Below, one piece after another: positions 1 to 10,705 of a DNA stretch of 53,884 nucleotides. A program made the position numbers and the translations under genes. The notes below the pieces were generated by a model that searched no databases, had not been told where the DNA came from, and was given only the letters and a program-made list of their open reading frames with translations. Positions within the stretch are counted from its first letter, which is position 1. Each line of letters opens with the position of its first letter. The DNA is from an uncultured Pseudomonadota bacterium (GTDB lineage Bacteria; Pseudomonadota; Gammaproteobacteria; Steroidobacterales; Steroidobacteraceae), in the NCBI GenBank assembly GCA_903832085.1, contig CAIKZZ010000016.1, positions 1-53,884 on the forward strand, in the 5' to 3' direction.

Positions 1-105
1 CAGCGCCGCATGGGCGATGTGTTGGGCAAACTTGCCAATTTCTCACCTGACTTCATGGCCCAGGGTCGGGGCGAAAATATGGAGGGCGAGCGCGAGACTT
101 TATGA
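1..105 (+). CDS. VapB-type antitoxin, C-terminal end (partial)
   Basis: Frame 1 is open from the window edge to a TGA at 103-105 and gives 34 residues. They contain FSPDFM followed by a polar Arg/Glu-rich tail ending RETL. This pattern (hydrophobic, PDFM, charged tail) is typical of VapB antitoxin C-termini, the part that wraps the toxin. The stop overlaps the start of the PIN toxin gene in an ATGA junction, the usual translational coupling of antitoxin and toxin. The N-terminal DNA-binding part is outside the window, so the family assignment rests on the tail and on the partner gene. Confidence 0.75.
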   Translation, partial: QRRMGDVLGKLANFSPDFMAQGRGENMEGERETL

Positions 106-515
106 ATCCGAAGTACATGCTCGACACCAACATCTGCATCTATCTCATGAAACACCAACCGCCTGAGGTGCGCGGGCGGTTTGCCCAGTGCTTTGTGGGC
201 GATGTCGTCATTTCTGCGGTGACTTTGGCTGAGATTGAATTTGGTATCGCGTGCTCAAGCACTGCGGCACAGGAATCCAACCGGTCGGCACTGGAGAGCT
301 TGCTTGACGATATCGTGGTTGCGCCTTTTGATTCACAAGCTGCCAAAGCCTATGGCCCCATCCGCGCAGCCTACAAAGATCGCAACCGCGATGCCCTGGA
401 CGAACTCATCGCATCTCATGCGGTCGCTTTAGGGGTGACACTGGTCACCAACAACGAAGCGGACTTTGTGAACTACGCCGGGCTGCCTGTTGAAAACTGG
501 GTCAGCAACCACTGA
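102..515 (+). CDS. vapC: VapC-type PIN-domain ribonuclease toxin
   Basis: This 137-residue protein is a single PIN domain of normal VapC length. The metal-binding acidic residues are visible: Asp8 in MLDTN, Glu44 in AEIEFG, Asp100 in DALDELIA, and the fourth position in the TNNEADF segment (Asn117/Asp121). VapC toxins are Mg-dependent endoribonucleases that cut tRNA or rRNA and are blocked by VapB. All catalytic positions are intact, so the toxin should be active if expressed. The ATG overlaps the antitoxin stop by four bases. The antitoxin probably autoregulates the pair, but its promoter is outside the window. Together with the next feature it looks like accessory DNA beside tRNA-Ser. Confidence 0.9.
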   Translation: MNPKYMLDTNICIYLMKHQPPEVRGRFAQCFVGDVVISAVTLAEIEFGIACSSTAAQESNRSALESLLDDIVVAPFDSQAAKAYGPIRAAYKDRNRDALDELIASHAVALGVTLVTNNEADFVNYAGLPVENWVSNH

Positions 516-611
516 AATCAAATCTGCTTGATCCAATGCACCATGTCATAGGGTAACTTTCATGACCAGCACACATGGGGTAAAGACATTGGCGATGGTC
601 AGGTACGGTAA

Positions 612-731
612 CTGCACCGGCACACCGTCGGCGAGGGCCCGCAGTACTTAAAGATCGTGGGGAAGGTCTTATACCGGCTCAAAGACGTTGAGGCCTATGA
701 AGAAGCCTGTCTGATCCAGAAAGTGTCATAG
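612..731 (+). pseudogene. Excisionase/AlpA-like helix-turn-helix protein, C-terminal remnant
   Basis: An open stretch after the TAA at 609-611 encodes about 39 residues: LHRHTVGEGPQYLKIVGKVL, then YRLKDVEAYEEA and a short tail ending at TAG 729-731. The pattern GEGP-x-YLKI-x-GKVLYRL-x-DVEAY is the second half of the MerR-like helix-turn-helix domain found in excisionases, AlpA proteins and small phage or toxin-antitoxin regulators. There is no start codon, and the recognition-helix region upstream is interrupted by the in-frame TAA. I read it as a decayed fragment. Family identity rests on the motif only. Confidence 0.6.
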
Positions 732-759
732 GAGCGCACCCAAGGAGGCCCCTAATAGG

Positions 760-799
760 TTGGAAATTGTTCGAACGACTTGGAATCCGTTCGAAATAG
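760..799. repeat. Two imperfect 20-bp tandem repeats beside the tRNA 3' end
   Basis: Unit 1 (760-779) and unit 2 (780-799) share TTGGAA at the start and GTTCGAA in the second half, with 14 of 20 positions identical. Each unit carries a TTCGAA palindrome. The second unit ends three bases before the CCA end of tRNA-Ser. GTTCGAA is also the sequence of the tRNA T-loop region, so the repeat could derive from attachment-site recombination or be an operator. No function is known. Confidence 0.6.
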
Positions 800-802
800 T
801 CT

Positions 803-892
803 TGGCGGAGAGGGTGAGATTCGAACTCACGATCCCCGCGAGGGGACGCCGGTTTTCAAGACCGGTGCATTCAACCGCTCTGCCACCTCTCC
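803..892 (-). tRNA. tRNA-Ser (anticodon UGA)
   Basis: Read on the minus strand, the gene begins GGAGAGGTGGC and ends CCTCTCC plus the discriminator G and an encoded CCA at 803-805. The anticodon stem CCGGT/ACCGG (849-865) encloses the loop CTTGAAA, placing UGA at 856-858. A long variable arm (CCCC...GGGG type) and the T-loop GTTCGAATC are present, as expected for a class II serine tRNA. It lies about 0.9 kb from serS, an arrangement also known in pseudomonads. Confidence 0.97.
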
Positions 893-993
893 ATTCGGTG
901 TGCGGACGCTACAGTTTAGCAATGTTTAGCCGATTATGCGCCCCACTTCACGCTCAACTTTTGCGCAAAGTGAGCTTCTCGCATCTCTTCCGT

Positions 994-999
994 TATACT
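994..999 (+). promoter_or_regulatory. Possible -10 element of the yccA-like gene
   Basis: TATACT lies 32 bases upstream of the ATG at 1032 and 5 of 6 positions match the sigma-70 -10 consensus. The expected -35 position (about 971-976) holds only TGAGCT, a weak match. Confidence 0.35.
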
Positions 1000-1031
1000 T
1001 GGGCCCTCTGACACACGAGCGAGGACCACCC

Positions 1032-1718
1032 ATGGACCGCCTACCGATTGAGACCACGACCGGCCGCATCATCGATGTGCCCACCGCCGCCACGGCAGCC
1101 GCCGGACGGGTCCTTCGCAATACCTACATGTTGCTATCCGCAACCTTGGTGTGGAGCGCACTCGTGGCCGGAGCGGCCATGACCTTGAACCTGCCCTACC
1201 CTGGCATCGTATTAACGCTCGTTGGCTACTATGGCCTGCTGTTCGCCATCATGAAGCTACGCGAGAGCGCTTGGAGCGTCGCGCTCGTCTTCGCACTCAC
1301 CGGTTTTATGGGCTACACGCTGGGGCCTTTGCTTAACCACTACCTGCGGGTGATCCCAAACGGCGGCTCGGTGATCATGACGGCGCTTGGCATCACGGGC
1401 ATCACGTTCTTTGCGCTATCTGCCTACGCAATCAGCACGCGTCGCAATTTTCAATTTATGGGCAGCTTCCTCTTTGTCGGCGTCATTGCCGGTTGCTTGT
1501 TAGGACTGGCCGCTGCACTTTTTCATCTGCCAGGCTTGTCGCTCGCGGTATCCGGACTTTTTGTGCTGCTCTCCAGCGGCATCATTCTGTGGCAGACGGG
1601 CGAGATCATCAATGGCGGTGAAACGAATTACGTGCTCGCCACCGTGAGCTTGTATGTACAGATCTTTAATCTGTTCACCAGCCTTCTTAATTTGCTGGGG
1701 TATTCCTCACGCAACTAA
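1032..1718 (+). CDS. Bax inhibitor-1/YccA family integral membrane protein
   Basis: The product has 228 residues and about seven hydrophobic segments, for example those starting TYMLLSATLVWSAL, GIVLTLVGYYGLL and FMGSFLFVGVIAGCLLG. The C-terminal part, including TGEIINGGETNYVLATVSLY, matches the conserved Asp/Glu-bearing region of the BI-1/YccA family. In E. coli YccA is an inner-membrane modulator of the FtsH protease; other members act as channels. I chose ATG 1032 because GAGGA lies at 1021-1025 with six bases of spacing; the longer frame from 936 has no such signal. The gene is alone on its strand and converges with serS. The same neighbour order (yccA, tRNA-Ser, serS) occurs in pseudomonads. 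Confidence 0.88.
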   Translation: MDRLPIETTTGRIIDVPTAATAAAGRVLRNTYMLLSATLVWSALVAGAAMTLNLPYPGIVLTLVGYYGLLFAIMKLRESAWSVALVFALTGFMGYTLGPLLNHYLRVIPNGGSVIMTALGITGITFFALSAYAISTRRNFQFMGSFLFVGVIAGCLLGLAAALFHLPGLSLAVSGLFVLLSSGIILWQTGEIINGGETNYVLATVSLYVQIFNLFTSLLNLLGYSSRN

Positions 1719-1750
1719 GGCAGTCGCGTCCCGTGACGCGCCGCTACTCA

Positions 1751-1777
1751 GCAAGGCTCGTCTCTGACGAGCCTTGC
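1751..1777. terminator. Bidirectional terminator hairpin between the yccA-like gene and serS
   Basis: A perfect 12-bp stem GCAAGGCTCGTC / GACGAGCCTTGC with a three-base loop sits between the two convergent genes. Neither side has a strong T run, so termination efficiency is uncertain. Confidence 0.65.
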
Positions 1778-1808
1778 GCTTGGTTGATTGATGGGGTGCG
1801 GTGCCCGC

Positions 1809-3113
<1,305 letters not shown>

Positions 3114-3128
3114 TCACTACCAATTCAC

Positions 3129-4445
3129 TCACGAATTCTTATCGCCACCACGCCGACGCGCGAGCGCCTCAGCAATCTTTATTTCAAGGCCACGTGGCAC
3201 CGGCTCATAATAACGAGGCGGTGCGTGCCCGTCCGGAAAATAACTCTGACCTGCCGCGAGCGCATCCGGCTCATCATGATCATAACGATATCCCTTGCCC
3301 CAGCCCATCTGCTTCATCAGCTTAGTGGGTGCGTTACGGATATGCATCGGGACCTCAAGCGAACCGGAGCTTTCGGCATCGGCGCGTGCTGCTTTATAGG
3401 CAACGTAAGCGGCATTGCTTTTAGGGGCAATGCTTAAATAAATCACCGCTTGCGCGATTGTAAGTTCGCCTTCCGGACTCCCAAGGCGATCAAAGGTCTC
3501 CCACGCCTGTAAAGCAAGCGTCAGCGCCCGTGGGTCCGCAAGCCCTATATCTTCGCTCGCCATGCGCACCACGCGCCGTGCGACATACAAAGGATCACAG
3601 CCACCATCGAGCATGCGGCACAGCCAATACAGCGCGGCATCTGGGTCACTGCCGCGCACTGACTTGTGCAAGGCCGACATCTGATCGTAAAAGTGCTCGC
3701 CCTTTTTATCGAAGCGCCGTACACCACCTGCCGCCACTTCTGCCGCAATGGCTTCTGTGATTAATCGCTCACTCGTAGCACCCGCAAGATCAGCAGCGAT
3801 CTCCAGTAAGTTCAAACTACGTCGGCCATCTCCATCGGCAGCGAGCGCGAGGAGTTGTAAAGCAGCCGGCGCAATTGTTAAACCTAATTCGCCCAAGCCC
3901 TGCAGAGGATCGCTCAGGGCACGCGTGAGTAATGCGGTTAGATCGTCGGTGGTCAGTGACTTCAGCACATAGACCCGTGCCCGTGACAGCAATGCACCAT
4001 TAACTTCGAATGAGGGATTTTCTGTGGTGGCGCCCACGAACACCAAGGTGCCGTCCTCCACAAAGGGCAAGAACGTGTCTTGCTGACTGCGGCTAAAGCG
4101 ATGGACTTCGTCTAAAAACAATACAGTGGGGGCGCCTGTGGCCGCGCGCGTTGCCCGCGCCCGCTCCACCACCTCGCGTATATCTTTAACACCAGCTAAC
4201 ACCGCCGATAGCGCCTGAAACTCAGCCTCACAGGAGTGCGCCACCAAGCGCGCTAGCGTCGTCTTACCAGTGCCGGGTGGGCCCCAGAGCAGCATTGAAT
4301 GCAGGCTCGCGCCGGCAACGAGTCGACTTAAGGGCTTGCCCTCACCGAGCAAATGACCCTGGCCGACAAATTCAGCAATCGAGCGCGGTCGCATGCGATC
4401 GGCAAGCGGGCGAAACGGTTCGGCTTGGGTGGGTTTTGTAGTCAC
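3129..4445 (-). CDS. rarA: Replication-associated recombination protein A, AAA+ ATPase (RarA/MgsA)
   Basis: RarA is a homologue of clamp-loader ATPases and Werner-interacting protein that acts at stalled replication forks and binds SSB. With the GTG start at 4445 the protein has 438 residues, close to family length. Walker A GPPGTGKTT is at about 55-63, Walker B LFLDEVHRF around 109-117, and the sensor-1 segment GATTENPSFE follows. The C-terminal MgsA domain contains RRVVRMASEDIGLADPRAL. The longest frame begins with TTG at 4499 and adds 18 residues unlike the family. GTG 4445 has no Shine-Dalgarno sequence, but a TACAAT hexamer lies six bases before it, so a leaderless start is possible. gph and fba interrupt the common rarA-lolA linkage. 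Confidence 0.93.
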   Translation of the reverse strand: MTTKPTQAEPFRPLADRMRPRSIAEFVGQGHLLGEGKPLSRLVAGASLHSMLLWGPPGTGKTTLARLVAHSCEAEFQALSAVLAGVKDIREVVERARATRAATGAPTVLFLDEVHRFSRSQQDTFLPFVEDGTLVFVGATTENPSFEVNGALLSRARVYVLKSLTTDDLTALLTRALSDPLQGLGELGLTIAPAALQLLALAADGDGRRSLNLLEIAADLAGATSERLITEAIAAEVAAGGVRRFDKKGEHFYDQMSALHKSVRGSDPDAALYWLCRMLDGGCDPLYVARRVVRMASEDIGLADPRALTLALQAWETFDRLGSPEGELTIAQAVIYLSIAPKSNAAYVAYKAARADAESSGSLEVPMHIRNAPTKLMKQMGWGKGYRYDHDEPDALAAGQSYFPDGHAPPRYYEPVPRGLEIKIAEALARRRGGDKNS

Positions 4446-4689
4446 TGTCGCATTGTAAACGAGCGCTCCCACACAAGTGCAGCCGTTGAATCCTACCAAC
4501 CAATAACCCGTGCATTACCCTACGAGTGCGCCTTTAATCATGCCTTATCAACTGCTTATCATCTTTGAGCGCTGCGCGAGGTAGCCTGCGAGCCGGCTTA
4601 TCCGCCAGCCTCTTTTAGGGCCATTTGCACCCCACCCAATCGGCCGCAATACGGCATCATGCAACGCTGTTCATCAAAGGACGCCCCGA

Positions 4690-5382
4690 ATGCCCTTGCC
4701 GACTGATTTTGCGCCCCCACAGGCGGTTTTATTTGACCTCGATGGGACACTCATCGACACCCTCGTCGACATCGCTGAGGCACTGAATCGGGCACTCAAA
4801 GCCCATGGTTTTGAAGCACTCTCGTTACGCACTGTGCGCGGGATGATCGGCCGTGGAGCCGCAACGCTCATCCAACACGCGCTCATCTTTCAGGACGTCG
4901 TTGTATCGGAAGACGCACGCCACACACTCTACTCGTCGTTTTTAAATGTCTACGCCCACCTACTTGCGAACGGCGAATCACGTGCCCGCGCCTATGCGGG
5001 CGCCGAGCACACCCTGCAGACTCTAAAAGCACTCCCAGTCCACCTGGCCGTTGTCACCAACAAAAACCTCGATCTCGCACTTGCCAGCCTGCGACATGCC
5101 GGGCTACTTGATTACTTTGCGACAGTCACGGGTGGCGACACCTGTGCGCGGCGCAAGCCCCATCCAGAACCCCTGCTACACACGCTCAACATTTTGAAGA
5201 CCACCGCAGCCAGAGCTGTGATGGTTGGCGATTCAGTGAATGACGTGCAAGCGGCGCGTGCAGCGGGCATGCCGGTTGTGTGCGTGCCTTATGGCTATAA
5301 CGAGGGACTAGATCCCACGGAACTGCACTGTGATTCCTTGATCCCCAGCCTCACGGACCTACCGCGCCTGCTGGGGCTGTAA
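4690..5382 (+). CDS. gph: Phosphoglycolate phosphatase, HAD family
   Basis: The 230-residue protein is a HAD-superfamily phosphatase of the Gph/CbbZ type, which removes 2-phosphoglycolate arising from DNA 3'-end repair or Rubisco oxygenation. Motif I FDLDGTLIDT gives nucleophile Asp17 and Asp19. Motif II has Thr123 in VVTNK, motif III has Lys156 in RRKPHPEP, and motif IV MVGDSVNDV gives Asp181 and Asp185. The helical cap between motifs I and II matches subclass I. AAGGA (4676-4680) precedes the ATG. fba follows 118 bases downstream on the same strand. Related HAD phosphatases share these motifs, so substrate specificity is inferred from overall similarity. Confidence 0.88.
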   Translation: MPLPTDFAPPQAVLFDLDGTLIDTLVDIAEALNRALKAHGFEALSLRTVRGMIGRGAATLIQHALIFQDVVVSEDARHTLYSSFLNVYAHLLANGESRARAYAGAEHTLQTLKALPVHLAVVTNKNLDLALASLRHAGLLDYFATVTGGDTCARRKPHPEPLLHTLNILKTTAARAVMVGDSVNDVQAARAAGMPVVCVPYGYNEGLDPTELHCDSLIPSLTDLPRLLGL

Positions 5383-5500
5383 ATAAAGGCGAATTCCCAG
5401 CTTGGCACTGGCAGCACTTGCATTAAATTCGCTACACTAAATGCCTAGAGTGCGTACATATACTGGCTGCCTACAACCGTTTCTACCTTAGGGAGTTTCC

Positions 5501-6538
5501 ATGGCTTTTATCTCTCTGCGCCAACTACTCGATCATGCCGCCGACAATGGCTATGGCGTGCCAGCCTTTAATGTGAACAATCTCGAGCAGATCATGGCCA
5601 TCATGCAAGCCGCTGACGAGACCCGCAGCCCAGTGATTTTGCAAGCATCGGCGGGCGCACGTAAGTACGCGGGTGAACCCTTCCTGCGCCACATGGTGCT
5701 CGCCGCGGTCGAAGCCTATCCTGATATACCACTCGTCCTACACCAAGACCACGGCGCGTCACCCGCGGTCTGCCAGCAGTCCATCCGCTCAGGCTTTACG
5801 AGCGTCATGATGGATGGATCCTTAAAAGAAGACGCAAAAACACCCGCCGACTATGATTACAACGTGGCAGTCACCCGTCGCGTGGCGGAGATGGCCCACT
5901 CCATCGGTGTGTCGGTTGAAGGCGAATTGGGTTGCCTAGGCTCGCTCGAAACAGGCGAAGCCGGCGAGGAAGACGGCGTCGGCGCGGTCGGTAAACTGAC
6001 CCACGATATGCTGCTCACTGACCCTGAACAGGCACGCGATTTTGTGAATGCGACACATGTGGATGCGCTCGCCATTGCCATCGGCACGAGCCACGGCGCC
6101 TACAAATTTACTCGCAAACCCACGGGCGAGATCCTCGCGATGGATCGTATCGCTGCCATTCATGCCTTGATCCCAAACACGCATCTGGTAATGCATGGCT
6201 CCTCCAGCGTGCCGCAGGAATGGCTGGAAGTAATCCGCAAATACGGCGGCGACATCAAGGAAACCTACGGTGTGCCAGTGGAAGAGATTCAGCGAGGCAT
6301 CAAAAGTGGCGTGCGCAAAATCAATATCGACACCGATATTCGGCTGGCCATGACCGGCGCGATCCGCGAGTCCTATGCGAAAGATCCGAGTGAGTTTGAT
6401 CCACGCAAAGCGCTCACGGCTGCCACCAAGGCTGCACGCGGAATCTGCAAAGCGCGTTTTGAGGCCTTCGGCTGCGCGGGGCATGCCGATCGACTAAAAC
6501 CCTTGTCGCTGGAAACGATGGCAAAGCGCTATCAATAA
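5501..6538 (+). CDS. fba: Fructose-bisphosphate aldolase, class II
   Basis: This zinc-dependent aldolase interconverts fructose 1,6-bisphosphate with dihydroxyacetone phosphate and glyceraldehyde 3-phosphate. At 345 residues it fits the class II type found in pseudomonads and in cbb operons. Asp83 and His84 (LHQDHGAS) are the catalytic acid and a zinc ligand. His198 (GTSHGAYK) and His232 (VMHGSSSVP) are the other zinc ligands. The phosphate-binding NIDTD segment is near 296-300. AGGGAG (5490-5495) precedes the ATG by five bases. The 118-base gap after gph holds two TATACT-like hexamers (5433-5438, 5459-5464) without good -35 partners, so fba may have its own promoter. This enzyme serves glycolysis and gluconeogenesis and does not by itself imply CO2 fixation. 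Confidence 0.96.
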   Translation: MAFISLRQLLDHAADNGYGVPAFNVNNLEQIMAIMQAADETRSPVILQASAGARKYAGEPFLRHMVLAAVEAYPDIPLVLHQDHGASPAVCQQSIRSGFTSVMMDGSLKEDAKTPADYDYNVAVTRRVAEMAHSIGVSVEGELGCLGSLETGEAGEEDGVGAVGKLTHDMLLTDPEQARDFVNATHVDALAIAIGTSHGAYKFTRKPTGEILAMDRIAAIHALIPNTHLVMHGSSSVPQEWLEVIRKYGGDIKETYGVPVEEIQRGIKSGVRKINIDTDIRLAMTGAIRESYAKDPSEFDPRKALTAATKAARGICKARFEAFGCAGHADRLKPLSLETMAKRYQ

Positions 6539-6584
6539 GGTTCAAGTGCGTTGAGAACTCACTTTAGGGTGTTAAGCTAAAGTC

Positions 6585-7253
6585 TTACGGGTGGCGTCCG
6601 ATGACGTCCACCCCAGCCGGTGGCGTGAACTGAAAAACGCTTTCTTTGAACTTCATGCCGTGATGTATCTGACCAAACTCGATACGCGTCACCTCGTTCA
6701 GCGCATCCTCAAACTCCAGTGCTCGCAACGCATCGCCCTTGAAGCCTAAGCGCAGGCTATGAAACTCACGTCCCGCATCCCGAGGGGCGAGCACCACCCA
6801 GTCTAAGTCACGCACGGAGGGCGCCACCGAAACCGTATAGCCATCGGCAACGTGGCCGCGCCCAGCGAGCAGCAGTGCGGGTGTTTGGTTTAAAGCCTCA
6901 GTCAAACGTCGCACAGTCACCTGAGCAAGATCGGGGTCATACAGCCATAGGCAGACCCCATCGGCAACAATGAGCTGCGCAGGGTCAACGTAGGTCCAAC
7001 GAAAGCGATTGGGTTTTTGTAGCTGCAAAGTGCCATGCGTGCGGTCGTGCGCGACGCCTGCTTTATCAATGCGTTCCTGCACAAACGACAACTCAACTGC
7101 ATCAAAGTCATGCAAGGCTTTTTCGACACGGGTGAGCGCCTGCGTATCGGCATTTGACGCACCGTCTGCGCGCGCAAGACGCATGGGCCCTACACTAAAT
7201 GCCGCAATCAGCAGCAGTACGACACGCCCCCATGCAGTCCTGCGCAACGCCAA
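6585..7253 (-). CDS. lolA: Outer-membrane lipoprotein carrier protein LolA
   Basis: LolA is the periplasmic chaperone that takes lipoproteins from LolCDE and hands them to LolB. The 222-residue precursor has a signal peptide (RVVLLLIAAFSVGPMRLARA) and then the LolA fold, with VELSFVQERIDKAG, the HGTLQLQKPNRFRWTY core and the LWLYDPDLAQVTVRRL segment that are typical of the family. The start used is TTG at 7253, three bases after the ftsK stop. A second in-frame TTG lies two codons on, so the exact start is uncertain. It is probably co-transcribed with ftsK. The matching ABC complex genes lie at 43857-47048. Confidence 0.93.
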   Translation of the reverse strand: MALRRTAWGRVVLLLIAAFSVGPMRLARADGASNADTQALTRVEKALHDFDAVELSFVQERIDKAGVAHDRTHGTLQLQKPNRFRWTYVDPAQLIVADGVCLWLYDPDLAQVTVRRLTEALNQTPALLLAGRGHVADGYTVSVAPSVRDLDWVVLAPRDAGREFHSLRLGFKGDALRALEFEDALNEVTRIEFGQIHHGMKFKESVFQFTPPAGVDVIGRHP

Positions 7254-7256
7254 CCC

Positions 7257-9596
7257 CTACTCGCTCTGTGGCGGCGCGGGCGCGAGCACTTCGCGCGAAC
7301 CATTGGGCTGTAACGCGCCCACAAGACCCGCCGACTCCATGGACTCGACCAAGCGCGCTGCTCGGTTGTAACCGATCTTTAGACGGCGTTGCACACCGGA
7401 CACCGACGCTTTACGCGTCTCAAGCACAATCTTCACCGCCTCGTCGTACAGCAAGTCTTGCTCCGCATCGCCATTGTCGCCGCCATCCCCAGGTTCAGGC
7501 GTGAGTCCTGGCACATAGCCGCGGGGCCCTTCGAGAATTTCCTCAATGTAATTCGGGGGAGTGCCCTTCAAGGCGCTGACCACTCGATGGACTTCCTGAT
7601 CCGACACAAACGCACCATGCACGCGAGTCGGCACCGAGGTGCCAGGAGGCAAATAGAGCATATCGCCGTGTCCGAGCAAGGACTCTGCCCCACCCTGATC
7701 GAGAATCGTGCGCGAATCGACCTTGGCCGATACTTGGAACGCAATGCGCGTCGGTATATTGGCCTTAATAAGACCGGTAATCACATCCACCGACGGGCGT
7801 TGCGTCGCAAGTACAAGATGGATGCCCGATGCTCGCGCTTTCTGGGCAAGCCGCGCAATAAGTTCTTCCACCTTCTTGCCGACGATCATCATCAAGTCGG
7901 CAAGCTCATCAATGACAACAACGATGAACGGCAGATGCACGCAATTCGGTACGTTGCCACTACCATCAATGAGACCCAACTCACCGGCCTGCAATCGCTG
8001 CTGCATAATCGGATCAACAATCGGCTTGCCTGCATCCGAGGCATCTTTGATCTTGCGGTTATAGCCACCGATATTACGCACACCAAGCGCCGCCATGAGC
8101 TGGTAACGACGCTCCATTTCAGCGACACACCAGCGCAGCGCGTTGGCCGCCTGCTTCATATCGGTCACGACTGGAGCTAGCAGGTGCGGGATACCTTCAT
8201 AAACTGACAATTCAAGCATCTTCGGATCGATCATGATCAGACGGACGTTCTCCGCTGTTGCCTTATAGAGCAACGACAGCACCATGGCGTTGATACCGAC
8301 GCTCTTACCGGAACCGGTGGTACCTGCTATCAGCAGATGCGGCATCTTCTGCAAATCGGCGACCACGGCTAAGCCGGCGATATCCTTGCCAAGCGCAATA
8401 GCCAGCGGTGAGGCGACCTCATCATAGGCTTTGGATTTCAATATCTCGCCTAAGGTGACAATCTCGCGATTCTCATTCGGAATCTCAAGACCCACCACGC
8501 TCTTACCCGGAATCACTTCGACCACGCGCACGCTAATTGCCGATAAAGCACGCGCGATGTCCTTCGACAGCCCTGAAATCTGACTCACCTTGACGCCAGC
8601 CGCTGGTCGCAGCTCAAAGCGCGTCACAACAGGGCCCGGATGCACGGCCACCACCTCTACCTCAACACCGAAATCGCGCAGCTTAATTTCAACCAAGCGT
8701 GACATCGCTTCCAGCGCCTCACCAGAGTAGCCAACCACGCGTGTAGGCGCATCATCCAGTAAATTAAGCGCCGGCAGCTCCTTGGAGGTCGGCTTGTCAA
8801 ACAAGGTGACCTGCTTTTCCTTTTCGACGCGCTCGCTTTTCTCAATGACTGGGGCCGGCGTTGAAATCCGCGGCGCGACACGCACTTCTGTTTTCTTTTT
8901 AACTTCGCGCGCGAGCTCACTTCGAGCTGCCTTTTCTTCCCGTCCAGCGGTCAACTCACGGCGCGAGGCTAAGTGACCTTTCACCCACTGATAGACATAG
9001 ATCAGGCCGCTACCGATTGCATCCATCACAGTGAGCCAAGACACGCCTAAGGCCAAAGACACGCCAGCAAACCACACGCCGATCAGCAACAAGGTAGCGC
9101 CTAAAAAACTCACGCTCGCCGCAAGACTCACGCCGACTAGATCGCCCAATATGCCGCCTGCCGTTTGCGGGTAGTGACTGCCTGGAAAATGCAAAGTCGC
9201 GATTGCCGAACTGGTAGCCAGCGTCAGCGCAAATCCGGCAAGACGAAACATCACATGACGGCGGCTCGCATGCTCCTGCACCCGTGGCCGATACAAATTC
9301 CAGCCGAGAGCACCGAGCATGATCGGAAAAATAAAGGCAGGCACACCGCATAGAAGGAAGAACACATCGGCAAGCCAAGCGCCCGCTGGGCCAATCAGAT
9401 TGGTGGCGCGACTCACTTCACCGGTATAGGAAAAGCCCGGATCGAGGGGACTGTAACTCGCCAATGCCAGGAACAGCACCAGACTTAACGCACCAAAAAC
9501 AAACAATGCACCCTCGCGTAAGCTGCGCGTCAGGACCGCGCCCAACGATGAGGCGGCTGTTTTGCTGGATGTGGACTCGCCCATTGGTGCACTCAA
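7257..9596 (-). CDS. ftsK: DNA translocase FtsK
   Basis: FtsK is the septal DNA pump that segregates chromosome termini and activates XerCD at dif. The 779-residue protein has four N-terminal transmembrane segments (roughly residues 25-195), a short charged linker ([20 protein letters not shown] and on), then the alpha/beta motor. Walker A is [12 protein letters not shown] and Walker B is [14 protein letters not shown]. The C-terminal gamma winged helix, which reads polar KOPS sites, includes [20 protein letters not shown]. The linker is much shorter than in E. coli, as in many gammaproteobacteria. It is divergent from trxB across 107-134 bases and lies just upstream of lolA. Confidence 0.97.
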   Translation of the reverse strand: MSAPMGESTSSKTAASSLGAVLTRSLREGALFVFGALSLVLFLALASYSPLDPGFSYTGEVSRATNLIGPAGAWLADVFFLLCGVPAFIFPIMLGALGWNLYRPRVQEHASRRHVMFRLAGFALTLATSSAIATLHFPGSHYPQTAGGILGDLVGVSLAASVSFLGATLLLIGVWFAGVSLALGVSWLTVMDAIGSGLIYVYQWVKGHLASRRELTAGREEKAARSELAREVKKKTEVRVAPRISTPAPVIEKSERVEKEKQVTLFDKPTSKELPALNLLDDAPTRVVGYSGEALEAMSRLVEIKLRDFGVEVEVVAVHPGPVVTRFELRPAAGVKVSQISGLSKDIARALSAISVRVVEVIPGKSVVGLEIPNENREIVTLGEILKSKAYDEVASPLAIALGKDIAGLAVVADLQKMPHLLIAGTTGSGKSVGINAMVLSLLYKATAENVRLIMIDPKMLELSVYEGIPHLLAPVVTDMKQAANALRWCVAEMERRYQLMAALGVRNIGGYNRKIKDASDAGKPIVDPIMQQRLQAGELGLIDGSGNVPNCVHLPFIVVVIDELADLMMIVGKKVEELIARLAQKARASGIHLVLATQRPSVDVITGLIKANIPTRIAFQVSAKVDSRTILDQGGAESLLGHGDMLYLPPGTSVPTRVHGAFVSDQEVHRVVSALKGTPPNYIEEILEGPRGYVPGLTPEPGDGGDNGDAEQDLLYDEAVKIVLETRKASVSGVQRRLKIGYNRAARLVESMESAGLVGALQPNGSREVLAPAPPQSE

Positions 9597-9616
9597 GCCT
9601 TAAAAATGCTGCTTAA

Positions 9617-10693
<1,077 letters not shown>

Positions 10694-10705
10694 CGCAAAC
10701 CCATC

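Noticed and set aside
760-1011. 83-residue plus-strand frame across the tRNA-Ser gene
   Set aside because: It runs antisense through the tRNA and starts with TTG without a ribosome binding site. It contains RVRFELTIPARG, a translation typical of antisense tRNA sequence.
5402-5424. Sigma-54 promoter (TGGCAC ... TTGCA) before fba
   Set aside because: The distance between the GG and GC elements is 16 bases instead of 12 (10 for the second TGGCA), so it does not fit the -24/-12 geometry.
4690-6538. gph and fba, with can at 33362-34036, as signs of a CO2-fixation (cbb) locus
   Set aside because: No Rubisco, phosphoribulokinase or carboxysome gene is present. The same types of aldolase, phosphatase and carbonic anhydrase are common in heterotrophs, and can is coupled to rluC.
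7389-8180. 263-residue frame antisense to ftsK
   Set aside because: It lies wholly inside the conserved motor domain of ftsK, shows no domain, and reflects codon bias of the real strand.
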